Origin: Hymenobacter lapidiphilus
GTDB lineage: Bacteria; Bacteroidota; Bacteroidia; Cytophagales; Hymenobacteraceae
DNA length: 64,000 nt
Direction of reading: 5' to 3'
NCBI RefSeq assembly: GCF_003417065.2
Contig: NZ_QVLT01000001.1
Location: forward strand, 1-64,000
A program made the translations under genes and the position numbers. Positions 41,929 through 51,418 of this stretch are shown here, one piece after another (position 1 is the first letter of the stretch; every line of letters starts with the position of its first letter). The notes beneath the pieces were generated by a model. The model worked only from the letters and a program-made list of their open reading frames with translations. It made no database searches and was not told the DNA's origin.

Positions 41929-42303
41929 TTACTCTTTAATCGGGCTGGTGCTACGCGGCATGTTGGCTTTGCGAGTCGAGCGTTTGGTCGTCGTGGTGCG
42001 GGTGCGCTGGGGCTCGGTGGTCGTCATGGTGGACGTGCGGCGCTGGGCCTCAATGGTCGTGCGGCTTTCCACGGCCGGAGTGCGGTCCATCGTCCCGACA
42101 CTGGTTTGGGTAGGGTTGCTCATGGTGGGCGTACGCTGGTCGAGCGTGCCGGGGTTCGTTGTCGGGTTGGCCGGATTAGGCAGCGGCGCACTCGTCTGGT
42201 TAAGGGCGCCGCTATTGGTCGTACCAGTGGGCATGGTCTGGGCCGTGGCGGCCGTGGCCGTACCCACAAGCAGGGCAGCGGCCATCAGGAAATTCAGTTT
42301 CAT
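41929..42303 (-). CDS. secreted low-complexity Thr/Pro/Arg-rich protein
   Basis: A 124-residue protein with signal peptide MKLNFLMAAALLVGTATA. The mature chain is dominated by Thr, Pro, Asn, Ser and, towards the end, Arg (EPQRTRTTTTKRSTRK). No fold predicted; it is likely disordered. It is a minus-strand gene between two repeat/terminator regions. Function unknown. Confidence 0.6.
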   Translation of the reverse strand: MKLNFLMAAALLVGTATAATAQTMPTGTTNSGALNQTSAPLPNPANPTTNPGTLDQRTPTMSNPTQTSVGTMDRTPAVESRTTIEAQRRTSTMTTTEPQRTRTTTTKRSTRKANMPRSTSPIKE

Positions 42304-42464
42304 AGCTCGAGATTTTAACGTGGACTATAAGCCGGCCTCGGATAGGGCGGCTGCCGCTTCATACGTTTGAGGTCAATTAAAGGACAAAAAAACCCGAATT
42401 TTCAACTCCTGTAAATCTCTATATAACAAGCCATTATATACCCCATCAGCCGGGTTTGGACAAA

Positions 42465-42500
42465 CAAAAACCCCCGCCGGCCATGGCCAACGGGGGTTTT
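42465..42500 (-). terminator. intrinsic terminator of ssrA
   Basis: Arms AAAAACCCCCG (42466-42476) and CGGGGGTTTT (42491-42500) around CCGGCCATGGCCAA. On the minus strand a TTTTTG tail follows, 16 bases after the mature tmRNA 3' end. Confidence 0.8.
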
Positions 42501-42515
42501 CACATCGTTCAGAAG

Positions 42516-42883
42516 TGGAGCTGCAGAGATTCGAACTCTGGTCCAGACAAGGAAAACGTCGAGCTTTCTACGTGTGTATCTATGCTTGGATTGTCGAAGG
42601 AAACCAGGCGCACATCAGGCCTTTGATTTCCCCTTATCTGTTTGAGTTTCGCCCGCGGGTCACAGCGCCCCACGAACTATCCTAACTCTTTCGACGCCCC
42701 GTACTCACCCGTGAGAAGGAAGACGGATGCGGGACGATGACATTACTTAGTACCTAGACTAAGCAGCCATGGCGTAGCTATACTCGCCAGTTGTGTTTTG
42801 GACGGCTTTTTTTACGGGAGATTCATCCAACTCCCGACACGCTTACTCGCGCAGTGCACAAGCTGTCAATTCCGGTCAGCCCC
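42516..42883 (-). ncRNA. ssrA: transfer-messenger RNA
   Basis: tmRNA rescues stalled ribosomes with SmpB and tags nascent chains. The 5' end GGGGCTGACC... pairs with ...CAGCTCC to form the tRNA-like acceptor stem, and the T-arm GAGTTCGAATCTC is present. The discriminator A at 42516 is not followed by encoded CCA. The tag reading frame ends GGC GAG TAT AGC TAC GCC ATG GCT GCT TAG, i.e. GEYSYAMAA, close to other Cytophagales tags; residues before it in frame are AVQNTT. The resume codon is most likely the GGC. Length about 368 bases. Confidence 0.93.
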
Positions 42884-43086
42884 AGTTGTGAAAGAACGAT
42901 GCCCGCCACGAGTGGCGGGGTGCGAATGTACGCACACTACCCGATAAACGTTGTGCAGGCCCACGAAAGTTCCGGTTCAGAAGGAACAGACGGGCCAGGA
43001 AGCGGGGCCCTGGGCCGGATGCTGCCACCCCGGCCGGTGCCGTTAAACGCCCGACGCGCAGGCTTCCAAAGCCGGGCTTTTCGGGG

Positions 43087-43094
43087 TAACTTTG
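43087..43094 (+). promoter_or_regulatory. Bacteroidota -7 box TAACTTTG
   Basis: Perfect TAnnTTTG match only 12 bases before the dnaX ATG at 43106, so the transcript leader would be very short. Confidence 0.6.
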
Positions 43095-43105
43095 TGGGAA
43101 GACCT

Positions 43106-44377
43106 ATGGAGAATTTCGTTGTTTCGGCCCGCAAGTACCGCCCGGCCACGTTCAGGAGCGTGGTGGGGCAACAGCACGTTACCACCACGCTGCAGAACGC
43201 CATTGCTTCCCAGCATCTGGCCCAGGCCTTCCTGTTCTGCGGCCCGCGGGGCGTGGGCAAAACCACCTGCGCCCGCATTTTGGCCAAAACCATCAACTGC
43301 GAGTTTGTCGAGGAGCACGTGCGCCGCGGCCGCTTGGTTTCGGAGCTGATTGCCCAGCAGCCCGGCATCGTGCCCGAGGCCCTGCTGACCGCCGCCGACC
43401 CCGACAACACGCCCTTCGAGCTGGAAGCCTGCGGCAAGTGCGGCTCTTGCCGGGCTTTCCAGGAAAGCGCCTCCTTCAACGTGCACGAGCTGGATGCGGC
43501 CTCTAACAACTCGGTCGAGGACATCCGGAGCCTCGTGGAGCAGGTGCGGTATGCGCCCCAGCAGGGCCGCTACAAGGTCTACATCATCGACGAGGTGCAC
43601 ATGCTCTCGAACGCGGCCTTCAACGCTTTTCTCAAGACGCTGGAGGAGCCGCCGGGCTACGCCATCTTCATTCTGGCCACCACCGAGCGCCACAAAATCA
43701 TCCCCACCATCCTGTCGCGCTGCCAGGTATTCGACTTCAACCGGATTAAGGTAGACGACATTCGAGGACATCTGCGCCACGTGGCCACCCAGGAGCAGAT
43801 TGAGGCCGAGGACGACGCCCTGCACCTGCTGGCCCAAAAGGCCGACGGCGGCCTGCGCGATGCGCTGAGCATGTTCGACCAGATGGTGACCTTCTCGGGC
43901 CACAACCTGCGCTACCAGGACGTGATTCAGAACCTGCACATTCTGGACTTCGAGTACTATTTCCGGCTGACCGATGCGCTGCTGACCGAGAACCTGAGCG
44001 CCACACTGCTGCTACTGGAAGAGGTGATGCAGAACGGCTTCGACCTGCACAACTTTGTGGTGGGCGCGGCCGAGCACCTGCGCGGCCTGCTCGTGTGTAA
44101 GGACCCCATTACGGTGCAGCTGCTGGAAGTGTCCGACAACATCCGGGTGCGCTACGTGCAGCAGGCCCAGGCGGCCCCGCTGGCCTTTCTGCTGTCGGGC
44201 CTGAACTTGGTCAGCCTCTGCGACCGGGAGTTCAAGCAGGCCAAAAACCAGCGCCTGCACGTCGAGCTGATGCTGATGAAGCTGGCCTACCTCAACGGGG
44301 CCGTGCAGTTTGCCCGCGACCTGAGCGCCGGCCCGGCCGCCTCGTCCGGCAACGGCGAGGCGAAAAAAAAAAAGTAG
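43106..44377 (+). CDS. dnaX: DNA polymerase III gamma form (dnaX, zero frame)
   Basis: A 423-residue clamp-loader ATPase. Walker A GPRGVGKTT is followed by a Bacteroidota-type insertion, the zinc motif CGKCGSC, Walker B IIDEVHML and the SRC motif in ILSRCQVFDF, then sensor 2 and the domain III oligomerisation region. The start at 43106 (MENFVVSARKYRP) is the family start; codons upstream cross tmRNA sequence. The frame ends AKKKK-stop, at an A11 run (44363-44373) directly followed by GTAG. This corresponds to the gamma product; the tau-specific tail lies in the +1 frame. Confidence 0.93.
   Translation: MENFVVSARKYRPATFRSVVGQQHVTTTLQNAIASQHLAQAFLFCGPRGVGKTTCARILAKTINCEFVEEHVRRGRLVSELIAQQPGIVPEALLTAADPDNTPFELEACGKCGSCRAFQESASFNVHELDAASNNSVEDIRSLVEQVRYAPQQGRYKVYIIDEVHMLSNAAFNAFLKTLEEPPGYAIFILATTERHKIIPTILSRCQVFDFNRIKVDDIRGHLRHVATQEQIEAEDDALHLLAQKADGGLRDALSMFDQMVTFSGHNLRYQDVIQNLHILDFEYYFRLTDALLTENLSATLLLLEEVMQNGFDLHNFVVGAAEHLRGLLVCKDPITVQLLEVSDNIRVRYVQQAQAAPLAFLLSGLNLVSLCDREFKQAKNQRLHVELMLMKLAYLNGAVQFARDLSAGPAASSGNGEAKKKK
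44363..44377 (+). promoter_or_regulatory. dnaX: candidate slippage/frameshift site in dnaX (A11)
   Basis: Eleven consecutive A (44363-44373) then GTAG. The zero frame stops at TAG 44375-44377; the -1 frame stops at TAA 44380-44382; only the +1 frame (loss of one A, or gain of two) continues, as AAAAGTAGCGTAAGT..., to the tau C-terminus. Runs of nine or more A are known transcriptional slippage sites, as in Thermus dnaX. In E. coli the same gene uses -1 ribosomal frameshifting at A6G. A sequencing miscount of the run cannot be excluded. Confidence 0.6.
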
Positions 44378-45281
44378 CGTAAGTACTGCTGAATCCGCTG
44401 CCGCCGCGCCAGTGCCAGCAGCTCCCACCGGCCAGCTGGTAGCCGACGGCACCGCCGAAGCGCCCGCTGCATACATTAAGTCGCCACCGGCGGCCCCAGA
44501 GCAACCCAACAACCAGCAACCAGCAACCGACAACCAGTTAGCCCACGCCCCCGCCGACCCCGAGCCCATCGTGCCGGTGGAAAGCGGTGTGGAGGAGCTG
44601 CACGACACGCCCAGCATCGAGGACGAGGCCGCTACCAACGTGCCCACCACCAGCGGCCCCCGCGACACGGTGCCGCACATAGAAACCGGTCGGCCCAGCA
44701 TTGCCGGCCACGAGCCGGGCATGACGCCCGTAACGGCCGCCCCACTGCCCCCGCCCGTGCCCAAGCCTGGCATGCCGCTGCCGGGCAAGCCCCTGGGTCT
44801 GGGCACCAAGCTGCCCGGTTTGGGCAGCCTGAGCGCCATGAAGGCCCAGCTGGCCCAGCAGGTCGCCGCCGGCAAAGCCACCGCCGAAGCCGAGCCCAGC
44901 GGCCCCGTAACCGGCCTGCCCGCCATCGACGACGCCAAGCTGCAACGCGCCTGGAAGGAACTGACCGAGGAGCGCAAGGCCGGCAGCATGATGCACTACA
45001 GCATCCTCAACCGCCCGGTGCAGGCCACCGAGCAGCACGTTATTCTGCTGACTGTGGACAATCCCGTGCAGGAGGACCAGTTCAACGACTTCCGGGGCGA
45101 ATTCGTAGTCGAGCTGCGCCGCCGCACCGGCTACCCGCGCCTCACGGTGCAGGTGAGCATCGTGGAGCGCCAGGAAACCGGCCGCAAGCTCTACACCGCC
45201 ACCGATAAGCTGGAGTACCTGACCGAAAAGTACCCCATGCTGGCCCAGATGAAGCAGCGCCTGGGCCTGGATGCCGACTAA
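44378..45281 (+). CDS. dnaX: dnaX tau-specific C-terminal region (+1 frame)
   Basis: Continues the dnaX protein when the frame shifts by +1 at the A11 run, giving a tau of about 724 residues. A Pro/Ala/Glu-rich linker (APVPAAPTGQLVADGTAE..., PLPPPVPKPGMPLPGKPLG) leads to a folded C-terminal domain: LQRAWKELTEERKAGSMMHYSILNR, ILLTVDNPVQEDQFNDFRGEF and EKYPMLAQMKQRLGLD, as in Bacteroidota tau proteins. Codon use is the same as in the upstream part and the frame has no internal stops, so it is under coding selection. No plausible independent start or ribosome site exists. Confidence 0.85.
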
Positions 45282-45435
45282 ATCACAGATGTTGCAGATG
45301 GTGCAGATGACGCAGATTCGTTCTGCTGGCGTAGTCGTTCGACGGTAGATTCGTGTAATCAGTAAGTCTGCTAACAGAACGAATCCATCGGCAGAACGAC
45401 TCTGCGTCATCTGCACCATCTGCAACATCTGTGAT
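45282..45435. repeat. 154-base element with 35-base perfect inverted ends
   Basis: Ends 45282-45316 and 45401-45435 are exact reverse complements, starting ATCACAGATGTTGCAGATGG. Inside, ATTCGTTCTG (45314-45323) and CAGAACGAAT (45374-45383) form a second inverted pair. It begins one base after the dnaX stop codon. It has the shape of a MITE or large REP-like element. No obvious target duplication was recognised. Confidence 0.85.
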
Positions 45436-45507
45436 CCTATAAGCAATTTTTCGCAATTGAAAGGCGGAACGGGTATCGGTGGGCTTTTTATTCCCGGGGG
45501 GGACGCC

Positions 45508-45515
45508 TATCTTTG
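45508..45515 (+). promoter_or_regulatory. Bacteroidota -7 box TATCTTTG
   Basis: Perfect TAnnTTTG match 42 bases before the GTG start of the M16 peptidase. Confidence 0.65.
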
Positions 45516-45556
45516 AGTTTATTATTAGAATCTGCTCTCTCCGCCCCCCTTCCCTC

Positions 45557-48526
45557 GTGAGAAAACCCTTTCTGCTTTTCGTTCCGGCCCTGGCTGCCCT
45601 GGGCCTGACCCAGTGTCAATCCAGCAAGCCCGCTACTTCGGCCTCGACCCCGGCTACTGAAGCTCCCGCAACGCCCCGGCAGAAGGAATACACGTACCAG
45701 ACCGTTCCCGGCGACCCGCTCAAGGCCCGCATCTATACCCTCGACAACGGCCTGACGGTTTACCTTTCCGACTACAAAGACGCCCCGCGTATTCAGACTT
45801 ATCTGGCCGTGCGCGCCGGCTCCAAGAACGACCCGGCCACCGCTACCGGCCTGGCCCACTACCTCGAGCACATGGTGTTCAAGGGTACCTCGCAACTGGG
45901 CACCCAGAACTGGGCTGCCGAAAAGCCCGAGCTCGACAAGATTGAGGCTCTCTACGAGCAGTACCGCGCCCAGCGCAACGACCCCGCCGCCCGTAAGAAA
46001 ACCTACTACCAGATTGACTCCATCTCGGGTGTGGCGGCCAAGTACGCCGTGGCCAACGAGTACGACAAGGTGATGGGCGCCATCGGCTCGCAGGGCTCCA
46101 ACGCCTACACCTCGGTCGAGCAGACGGTGTACCAGGAGGATATTCCGAGCAACCAGATTGAGAAGTGGGCTGCCATCCAGAGTGAGCGGATGGGCGAGCT
46201 GGTGCCCCGCCTGTTCCACACCGAGCTGGAGGCCGTGTACGAGGAGAAGAACCGCGGCCTCGACAACGACTTCAGCAAGGAGTTTGAGGCCATCAACCGG
46301 ACGCTGTTTCAGCAGCACCAGTACGGTACCCAGACCACCATCGGTACCATCGAGCACCTGCAGAATCCCTCCATAACGGAGATTAAGGCGTACTACGAGG
46401 CCTACTACGTGCCCAACAACGTGGCGCTGGCCCTGAGCGGCGACCTGGATTACGACCAGACCATCCGCACGATTGACAAGTACTTCGGCCCGCTGAAGCG
46501 CAAGCCGGTGCCCACTTTTACGGTGGCCCAGGAAGCGCCCCTGACGGCTCCGGTGATTACGAAAATCGTGGGTCCGAGCGCCGAGAACGTGATGCTGGGC
46601 TTCCGTTTCCCGGGCAGCAACACCAAGGACGCACTGGCCCTGCGCATGATCGACAAGATCCTCAGCAACGGTCAGGCCGGTCTGATTGACCTCAACCTCA
46701 ATCAGCAGCAGAAAGTACTGCAGGCGTCCTCGTTTGCCAATATCAACAACGACTACTCCAGCCACATCCTTTACGCTACGCCCCGCCAGGGCCAGAAGCT
46801 GGAGGAAGTGCGCGACCTGCTGCTGGGCCAGCTGGATAAAGTAAAGAAAGGCGACTTCCCGGAGTGGCTGATTCCGGCCATCATCAACAACGAGCAGCTG
46901 CAGCGTACCAAGAGCTACGAGAGCAATGAGGCCCGCGCCGGCGCTTTCGTGGATGCTTTCGTGGCCCGCGCCGACTGGAAGGACTACCTGCAGCAGATCG
47001 AGGACTTCGGCAAGGTGAACCGCGAGGACGTGATGCGCGTGGCCCAGCAGTACTACGGCCCCGGCTATGCCCTGGTGTACAAGCGCACCGGCCAGGACCC
47101 CAACATCGTGAAAGTGGTGAAGCCGGCCATTACGCCGGTGCCCGTTAACCGCGACGCGGCCTCCGACTTCTACAAACAGGTAATGGGCATGTCGTCGCCC
47201 GATTTGCAGCCGGTTTTTGTTGATTACAAGAAGGACATTCAGGAGACCAAGCTGGCCTCGGGCATTCCGGTGTTCTACACCCGCAACACCGAGAACAACC
47301 TGTTCAACCTGTACTACGTGCTCGATATGGGCACCAACGGCAACCAGCGCCTGGGTTTGGCCACCGACTACCTGCAGTACCTGGGGGCCGGTAAGTACTC
47401 GGCCGCCGAGCTGCAGCAGGAGTTCTATAAGCTGGGCTGCTCGTTTGCGGTGCAGAGCGAGCAGGACCGCACTACTATCAGCCTCAGCGGCCTCGATAGC
47501 AATATGGAGCCCGCGCTGCAGCTGTTCGAAAGCCTGCTCGCGGCTCCCAAGCCCGATGCCGCCGCCCTCAAAAACATGGTGGCCGGCGTGCTCAAGGCCC
47601 GCCAGGATGCCAAGCTCAACAAGGGCGTGATTCTGCAGCAGGCCATGGTGAACTACGCCAAGTACGGCGCGAAAAACCCCTTCACCACCCAGCTCAGTGA
47701 GAAAAAGCTCAAGGCCCTCAAGCCCGAGCAGCTCACCAGCCTCATCAAGCAGCTGCCCACCTACCAGCACCGGGTGCTGTACTACGGCCCCAAGCCCGAA
47801 ACCGGTCTGACCGCCACGCTCAACCAGCTGCACAAAACGCCCGCCACGCTGGCCGCCGTGCCCGCCAACAAGGACTACGCCGAGCAGCCACTGAATACGC
47901 CCAAAGTGTACTGGGTGGATTACAACATGGTGCAGGCCGAAATCCTGTTCATGAGCAAAGGGCCTTTGTTCGATAAGACGCTCGTGCCCACCACCAGCCT
48001 TTATAACACCTACTTCGGGGGCGGTATGGGCAGCATCGTGTTCCAGGAATTGCGCGAAAGCCAGGCCCTCGCCTACTCGGCTTCCTCGCGCTTCGCCACG
48101 GCCGATAAAACGGGCCGCAGCTCTTACAACATGAGCTACATCGGGGCCCAGGCCGACAAGCTGCCCGAAGCTATGGCCGGCATGCAGCTCCTGCTCACCG
48201 ATATGCCCACGGCCGAAGCCAACCTGCAGATTGCCAAAGCCGCTATCCGCAACAGCATCGCCACCGACCGCATCACCAAATCCGACATCCTCTTCAGCTA
48301 CGAGCGCGCCAAACGCCTAGGCCTCGACTACGACCTGCGTCGCGACGTGTATGAGCAGACGGCCAACATGAGCTTCGCCGACTTGCTCAAGTTTCAGCAG
48401 GCCCGCGTGAAAGGCCAGCCCCAGACCATCCTCGTCATCGGCTCCAAAGACCGCCTCAACTTCAAGGCCCTGGCCAAATACGGCAAAGTCGAGCAGCTGA
48501 CACTGAAGGAGATTTTCGGGTATTAG
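45557..48526 (+). CDS. M16-family zinc peptidase lipoprotein
   Basis: A 989-residue double-unit insulinase-type peptidase. The GTG at 45557 opens a lipoprotein signal, (M)RKPFLLFVPALAALG, with lipobox LTQC (C20). The first M16 half has the inverted zinc motif HYLEH (H101, E104, H105) and a downstream Glu in EAVYEEKNRG. The second half (NLYYVLDMGTNGNQRLGLA...) lacks the HxxEH motif, as is usual for the inactive half. Likely anchored in the envelope and degrading peptides in the periplasm. Promoter box just upstream. Confidence 0.92.
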   Translation: MRKPFLLFVPALAALGLTQCQSSKPATSASTPATEAPATPRQKEYTYQTVPGDPLKARIYTLDNGLTVYLSDYKDAPRIQTYLAVRAGSKNDPATATGLAHYLEHMVFKGTSQLGTQNWAAEKPELDKIEALYEQYRAQRNDPAARKKTYYQIDSISGVAAKYAVANEYDKVMGAIGSQGSNAYTSVEQTVYQEDIPSNQIEKWAAIQSERMGELVPRLFHTELEAVYEEKNRGLDNDFSKEFEAINRTLFQQHQYGTQTTIGTIEHLQNPSITEIKAYYEAYYVPNNVALALSGDLDYDQTIRTIDKYFGPLKRKPVPTFTVAQEAPLTAPVITKIVGPSAENVMLGFRFPGSNTKDALALRMIDKILSNGQAGLIDLNLNQQQKVLQASSFANINNDYSSHILYATPRQGQKLEEVRDLLLGQLDKVKKGDFPEWLIPAIINNEQLQRTKSYESNEARAGAFVDAFVARADWKDYLQQIEDFGKVNREDVMRVAQQYYGPGYALVYKRTGQDPNIVKVVKPAITPVPVNRDAASDFYKQVMGMSSPDLQPVFVDYKKDIQETKLASGIPVFYTRNTENNLFNLYYVLDMGTNGNQRLGLATDYLQYLGAGKYSAAELQQEFYKLGCSFAVQSEQDRTTISLSGLDSNMEPALQLFESLLAAPKPDAAALKNMVAGVLKARQDAKLNKGVILQQAMVNYAKYGAKNPFTTQLSEKKLKALKPEQLTSLIKQLPTYQHRVLYYGPKPETGLTATLNQLHKTPATLAAVPANKDYAEQPLNTPKVYWVDYNMVQAEILFMSKGPLFDKTLVPTTSLYNTYFGGGMGSIVFQELRESQALAYSASSRFATADKTGRSSYNMSYIGAQADKLPEAMAGMQLLLTDMPTAEANLQIAKAAIRNSIATDRITKSDILFSYERAKRLGLDYDLRRDVYEQTANMSFADLLKFQQARVKGQPQTILVIGSKDRLNFKALAKYGKVEQLTLKEIFGY

Positions 48527-48814
48527 ATTTTAGTGCTTAGGTGATAGTGCTTGGTGCTCAGGCCGTTTTGGCTGAACGTGCTAAGCATTATCAATGAAGC
48601 ACTAAACAGGTCGATAACTCGCAGTATCAGAACACTCCACTACAACAGCCAAAACAATAAACAACAGCACCCGAGCACCAAACAAGTTACTAGCGCTGAT
48701 CAGTGAGGCCGATATCAAGCACAGCCTAAGCTCTAAGCACGAGTAACTAAGCACTAACGCCCAGCACTAACCTCAAAATACCTGTCACGTAACACCTGAC
48801 ACTTTTTTTCGACA
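48527..48814. other. 288-base spacer rich in CTAAGCACTA-type words
   Basis: No gene is supported. The spacer contains repeated short units in both orientations: TTTAGTGCTTAG, ATAGTGCTTGG, GTGCTAAGCATT, GAAGCACTAAAC, CTAAGCACGAGTAAC, TAAGCACTAACGC. Base composition is lower in GC than the genes. It appears to be an accumulation of the element also seen at 2931-3032 and 12430-12480. Confidence 0.6.
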
Positions 48815-50077
48815 ATGGCAGAGAAAATAACCATCAAGAACGGCAAGCTGAATGTGCCGGATCAGCCGATTATCCCATTCATTGAGGGCGACGGTACGGG
48901 ACCGGATATTTGGGCTGCGGCCGTCCGCGTGCTAGATGCGGCGGTAGAGAAGGCCTATAGCGGCAAGCGTAAGCTGGAGTGGAAAGAAGTGCTGGCTGGT
49001 GAGAAGGCCTTCAAGCAGGTGAATAACTGGCTGCCCAACGAAACCCTCGACGCCTTCCGCGAATACCTGGTGGGCATTAAAGGCCCCCTGACCACGCCCG
49101 TGGGCGGCGGCATCCGGAGCCTGAACGTGGCCCTGCGCCAGGAGCTCGACCTGTATGCCTGCGTGCGCCCCGTACGCTGGTTCGAAGGCGTGCCTTCGCC
49201 CGTAAAGCGCCCCGAGCTGACCGACATGGTCATCTTCCGCGAGAACACCGAGGACATCTACGCCGGCATCGAGTACATGAACGGTACGCCACAGGCCCAG
49301 AAAATGCTAGAATTCCTGCAGGATGAGATGGGCGTGAAGAAAATCCGCTTCCCCGAAACGTCCTCCTTCGGCATTAAGCCGGTGAGCAAGGAAGGCACCG
49401 AGCGGCTCGTGCGCGCGGCCATCGAGTACGCCATCAAGCACAAGAAGCCCTCGGTGACCATCGTGCACAAAGGCAACATCATGAAGTTCACCGAGGGCGC
49501 GTTCAAAACCTGGGGCTACGAGCTAGCCGAGAAGGAGTTTGGCGACAAGGTGTACACGTGGGCTCAGTACGACAAGGTACTGGCCAAGCAGGGCCAGGAA
49601 ATGGCCGACGCCCAGCAGAAGCTGGCCCTCGAGAGCGGCAAAATCCTCATCAAGGACAGCATTGCCGATGCCTTCCTGCAGCAGATTCTGCTCCGCCCCT
49701 CCGAGTACTCGGTAGTCGCCACGCTCAACCTGAACGGCGACTACATCTCCGACTCGCTGGCCGCCATCGTGGGCGGCATCGGCATTGCACCGGGCGCCAA
49801 CATCAACTACGAAACCGGCCACGCCATCTTCGAAGCCACCCACGGCACGGCCCCCAAGTACGCCGGCCTCGACAAGGTGAATCCCGGCTCGGTGATTCTC
49901 TCCGGCGCCCTGATGCTGGAGCACCTGGGCTGGAACGAAGCCGCCGACCTCATCTACAAAGGCCTCGAAGCCGCCATTGCCGCCAAGCGCGTCACCTACG
50001 ATTTCGAACGCCAGATGGAAGGCGCTACCCTGCTTAAGTGCAGCGAGTTCGGCAACGAAATCATCCAGGATATGTAG
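48815..50077 (+). CDS. icd: isocitrate dehydrogenase (NADP+)
   Basis: A 420-residue TCA-cycle enzyme. The substrate loop [21 protein letters not shown] contains the Ser phosphorylated in E. coli. The catalytic Tyr block [12 protein letters not shown] and Lys in [18 protein letters not shown] are present, as is NADP-binding [16 protein letters not shown]. The start at 48815 ([14 protein letters not shown]) matches the family. Intact and normal length. Confidence 0.96.
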   Translation: MAEKITIKNGKLNVPDQPIIPFIEGDGTGPDIWAAAVRVLDAAVEKAYSGKRKLEWKEVLAGEKAFKQVNNWLPNETLDAFREYLVGIKGPLTTPVGGGIRSLNVALRQELDLYACVRPVRWFEGVPSPVKRPELTDMVIFRENTEDIYAGIEYMNGTPQAQKMLEFLQDEMGVKKIRFPETSSFGIKPVSKEGTERLVRAAIEYAIKHKKPSVTIVHKGNIMKFTEGAFKTWGYELAEKEFGDKVYTWAQYDKVLAKQGQEMADAQQKLALESGKILIKDSIADAFLQQILLRPSEYSVVATLNLNGDYISDSLAAIVGGIGIAPGANINYETGHAIFEATHGTAPKYAGLDKVNPGSVILSGALMLEHLGWNEAADLIYKGLEAAIAAKRVTYDFERQMEGATLLKCSEFGNEIIQDM

Positions 50078-50177
50078 TAGCTTGGTGTAAGCCAACTACC
50101 GCAACCCCATCCGCAACTCAAAACTGTTTTATGGCGGTTTCGTGAATAGTGTACCGCTAGAAAAATAACCAAGCGCT

Positions 50178-50220
50178 AAAAAAGGCCGGACTCCCCTAAT
50201 CAGGGAAGCCCGGCCTTTTT
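50178..50220 (+). terminator. intrinsic terminator after icd
   Basis: Arms AAAAAAGGCCGG and CCGGCCTTTTT (with an inner CTCCC...GGGAAG stem) followed by TTTTTC; about 100 bases after the icd stop and facing the convergent mechanosensitive-channel gene. Confidence 0.8.
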
Positions 50221-50262
50221 CAATTCTGGTAAATAATCAGGCAGCCTAACCATCCTATCAGT

Positions 50263-51291
50263 CTACTGCTGGCGGGGGTCGGGTTGCTGGTCGGCGGGAG
50301 AATCCGCGGGTACGGGGGCCGGTTGCTGCTTGGCTAGTTGGCGTTGCTCCTGTTCCCGGCGCTGCTGGCGCACTTCTATCATAGAGCGGGGCATTTCGCC
50401 GGGGCCGGCGGGCCAGCCTTCGCGCTGGGTTTTGCGGTTGCCGTCGGTTTCCTCGGTTTGGTCGTGCAGCAGCACCACCTGGGTGGGGAAGGGCTGGTCG
50501 ATTCCGGCTTCGGTGAGCTTGTTTTTTACGAGTTCAAGCACCGCATCCTTCGACTTCATGTAGTCGGCGCGGCGGGGCGGGTTAATCCACCAGCGCAGCC
50601 GGATATCGATGGTACTCTCCCCGATTTCCACCACCAGGGCCTCGGGCTCCGGGTCGGAGAGCACGCCGGGTATCGACTGCACGGCGGCCAGCATCACCTG
50701 CCGGGCCTGAGCAATGTTGTCGCCGTAGCCGATGCCAAAATCATACTCCAGCCGGCGCATGTCGTAGGCCGTGTTCACGGTTACTGCGTTGATGAACAGC
50801 TCGGCGTTGGGGATGACGACGCGGCGGCCGTCGTAGGTTTTGATGGTGGTGGCGCGGGCCTGGATGGTTTCGACAGTACCCTCGAAGTCCTTGTACTTGA
50901 TCTGGTCGTTGATGCGGAAGGGCTCGGTGAGTAGCAGCAGGATGCCGGCCAGGAAGTTCTGGAAAATGTCTTTGAACGCGAAGCCGATGGCCACCCCGCC
51001 GATACCCAGCGCACTGATGAGGCTGGTGGGCGTAAAGCTGGGAATCATGACGGTGAACATCACCAGTACGCCCAGCAGCACCACAAACAGGTAGGCCAGC
51101 CGGCTCAGCAGCAGCGTGAGGCTCTGGCTCTGGTGGCGGATGGCGGTGAGCCGCTCCACCCCCGAGCGCACGCCCCGGGCAATGAAGAGGAAAATGGCCA
51201 GCACCACCAGCCCGATGAGCAGGTTGGGCAGCATGGCCATAAAGGTGGTGCCCATGCTATTGAGCTTCTGCCAGGTAACCGAAAAATCCAT
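50263..51291 (-). CDS. MscS-family small-conductance mechanosensitive channel
   Basis: A 342-residue channel with three transmembrane helices, the third (ALGIGGVAIGFAFKDIFQNFLAG) being the Gly/Ala-rich pore helix, then the beta domain (LTEPFRINDQIKYKDFEGTVETI, VVIPNAELF) and an alpha/beta cytoplasmic domain. The C-terminal tail of about 50 residues is Gln/Pro-rich (QEQRQLAKQQPAPVPADSPAD) and is an addition. It releases solutes under hypo-osmotic shock. The start at 51291 (MDFSVTWQKLNSM) was chosen; a longer frame to 51633 covers the divergent DUF202 gene and is not credible. Confidence 0.92.
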   Translation of the reverse strand: MDFSVTWQKLNSMGTTFMAMLPNLLIGLVVLAIFLFIARGVRSGVERLTAIRHQSQSLTLLLSRLAYLFVVLLGVLVMFTVMIPSFTPTSLISALGIGGVAIGFAFKDIFQNFLAGILLLLTEPFRINDQIKYKDFEGTVETIQARATTIKTYDGRRVVIPNAELFINAVTVNTAYDMRRLEYDFGIGYGDNIAQARQVMLAAVQSIPGVLSDPEPEALVVEIGESTIDIRLRWWINPPRRADYMKSKDAVLELVKNKLTEAGIDQPFPTQVVLLHDQTEETDGNRKTQREGWPAGPGEMPRSMIEVRQQRREQEQRQLAKQQPAPVPADSPADQQPDPRQQ

Positions 51292-51418
51292 AGAACAGAG
51301 AAAGGGTAAGAAGAGAGGTGGCCAGCAAGCATCCAATGCATAGAACACGTAATTGCCCGACGAATAGTTATAGCGGCCGGCTGCCGACCCGCCAGCCGCT
51401 TTCTGCGTAGGCCCTACC

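Noticed and set aside
42791..43105. An upstream extension of dnaX by 105 codons
   Set aside because: It runs through the 5' part of the tmRNA gene on the other strand; the family start is ATG 43106, behind a -7 box.
45488..47833. A 781-codon minus-strand frame opposite the M16 peptidase gene
   Set aside because: It is a long antisense shadow caused by high third-position GC; its predicted protein has no motif, while the plus strand encodes a complete M16 protein.
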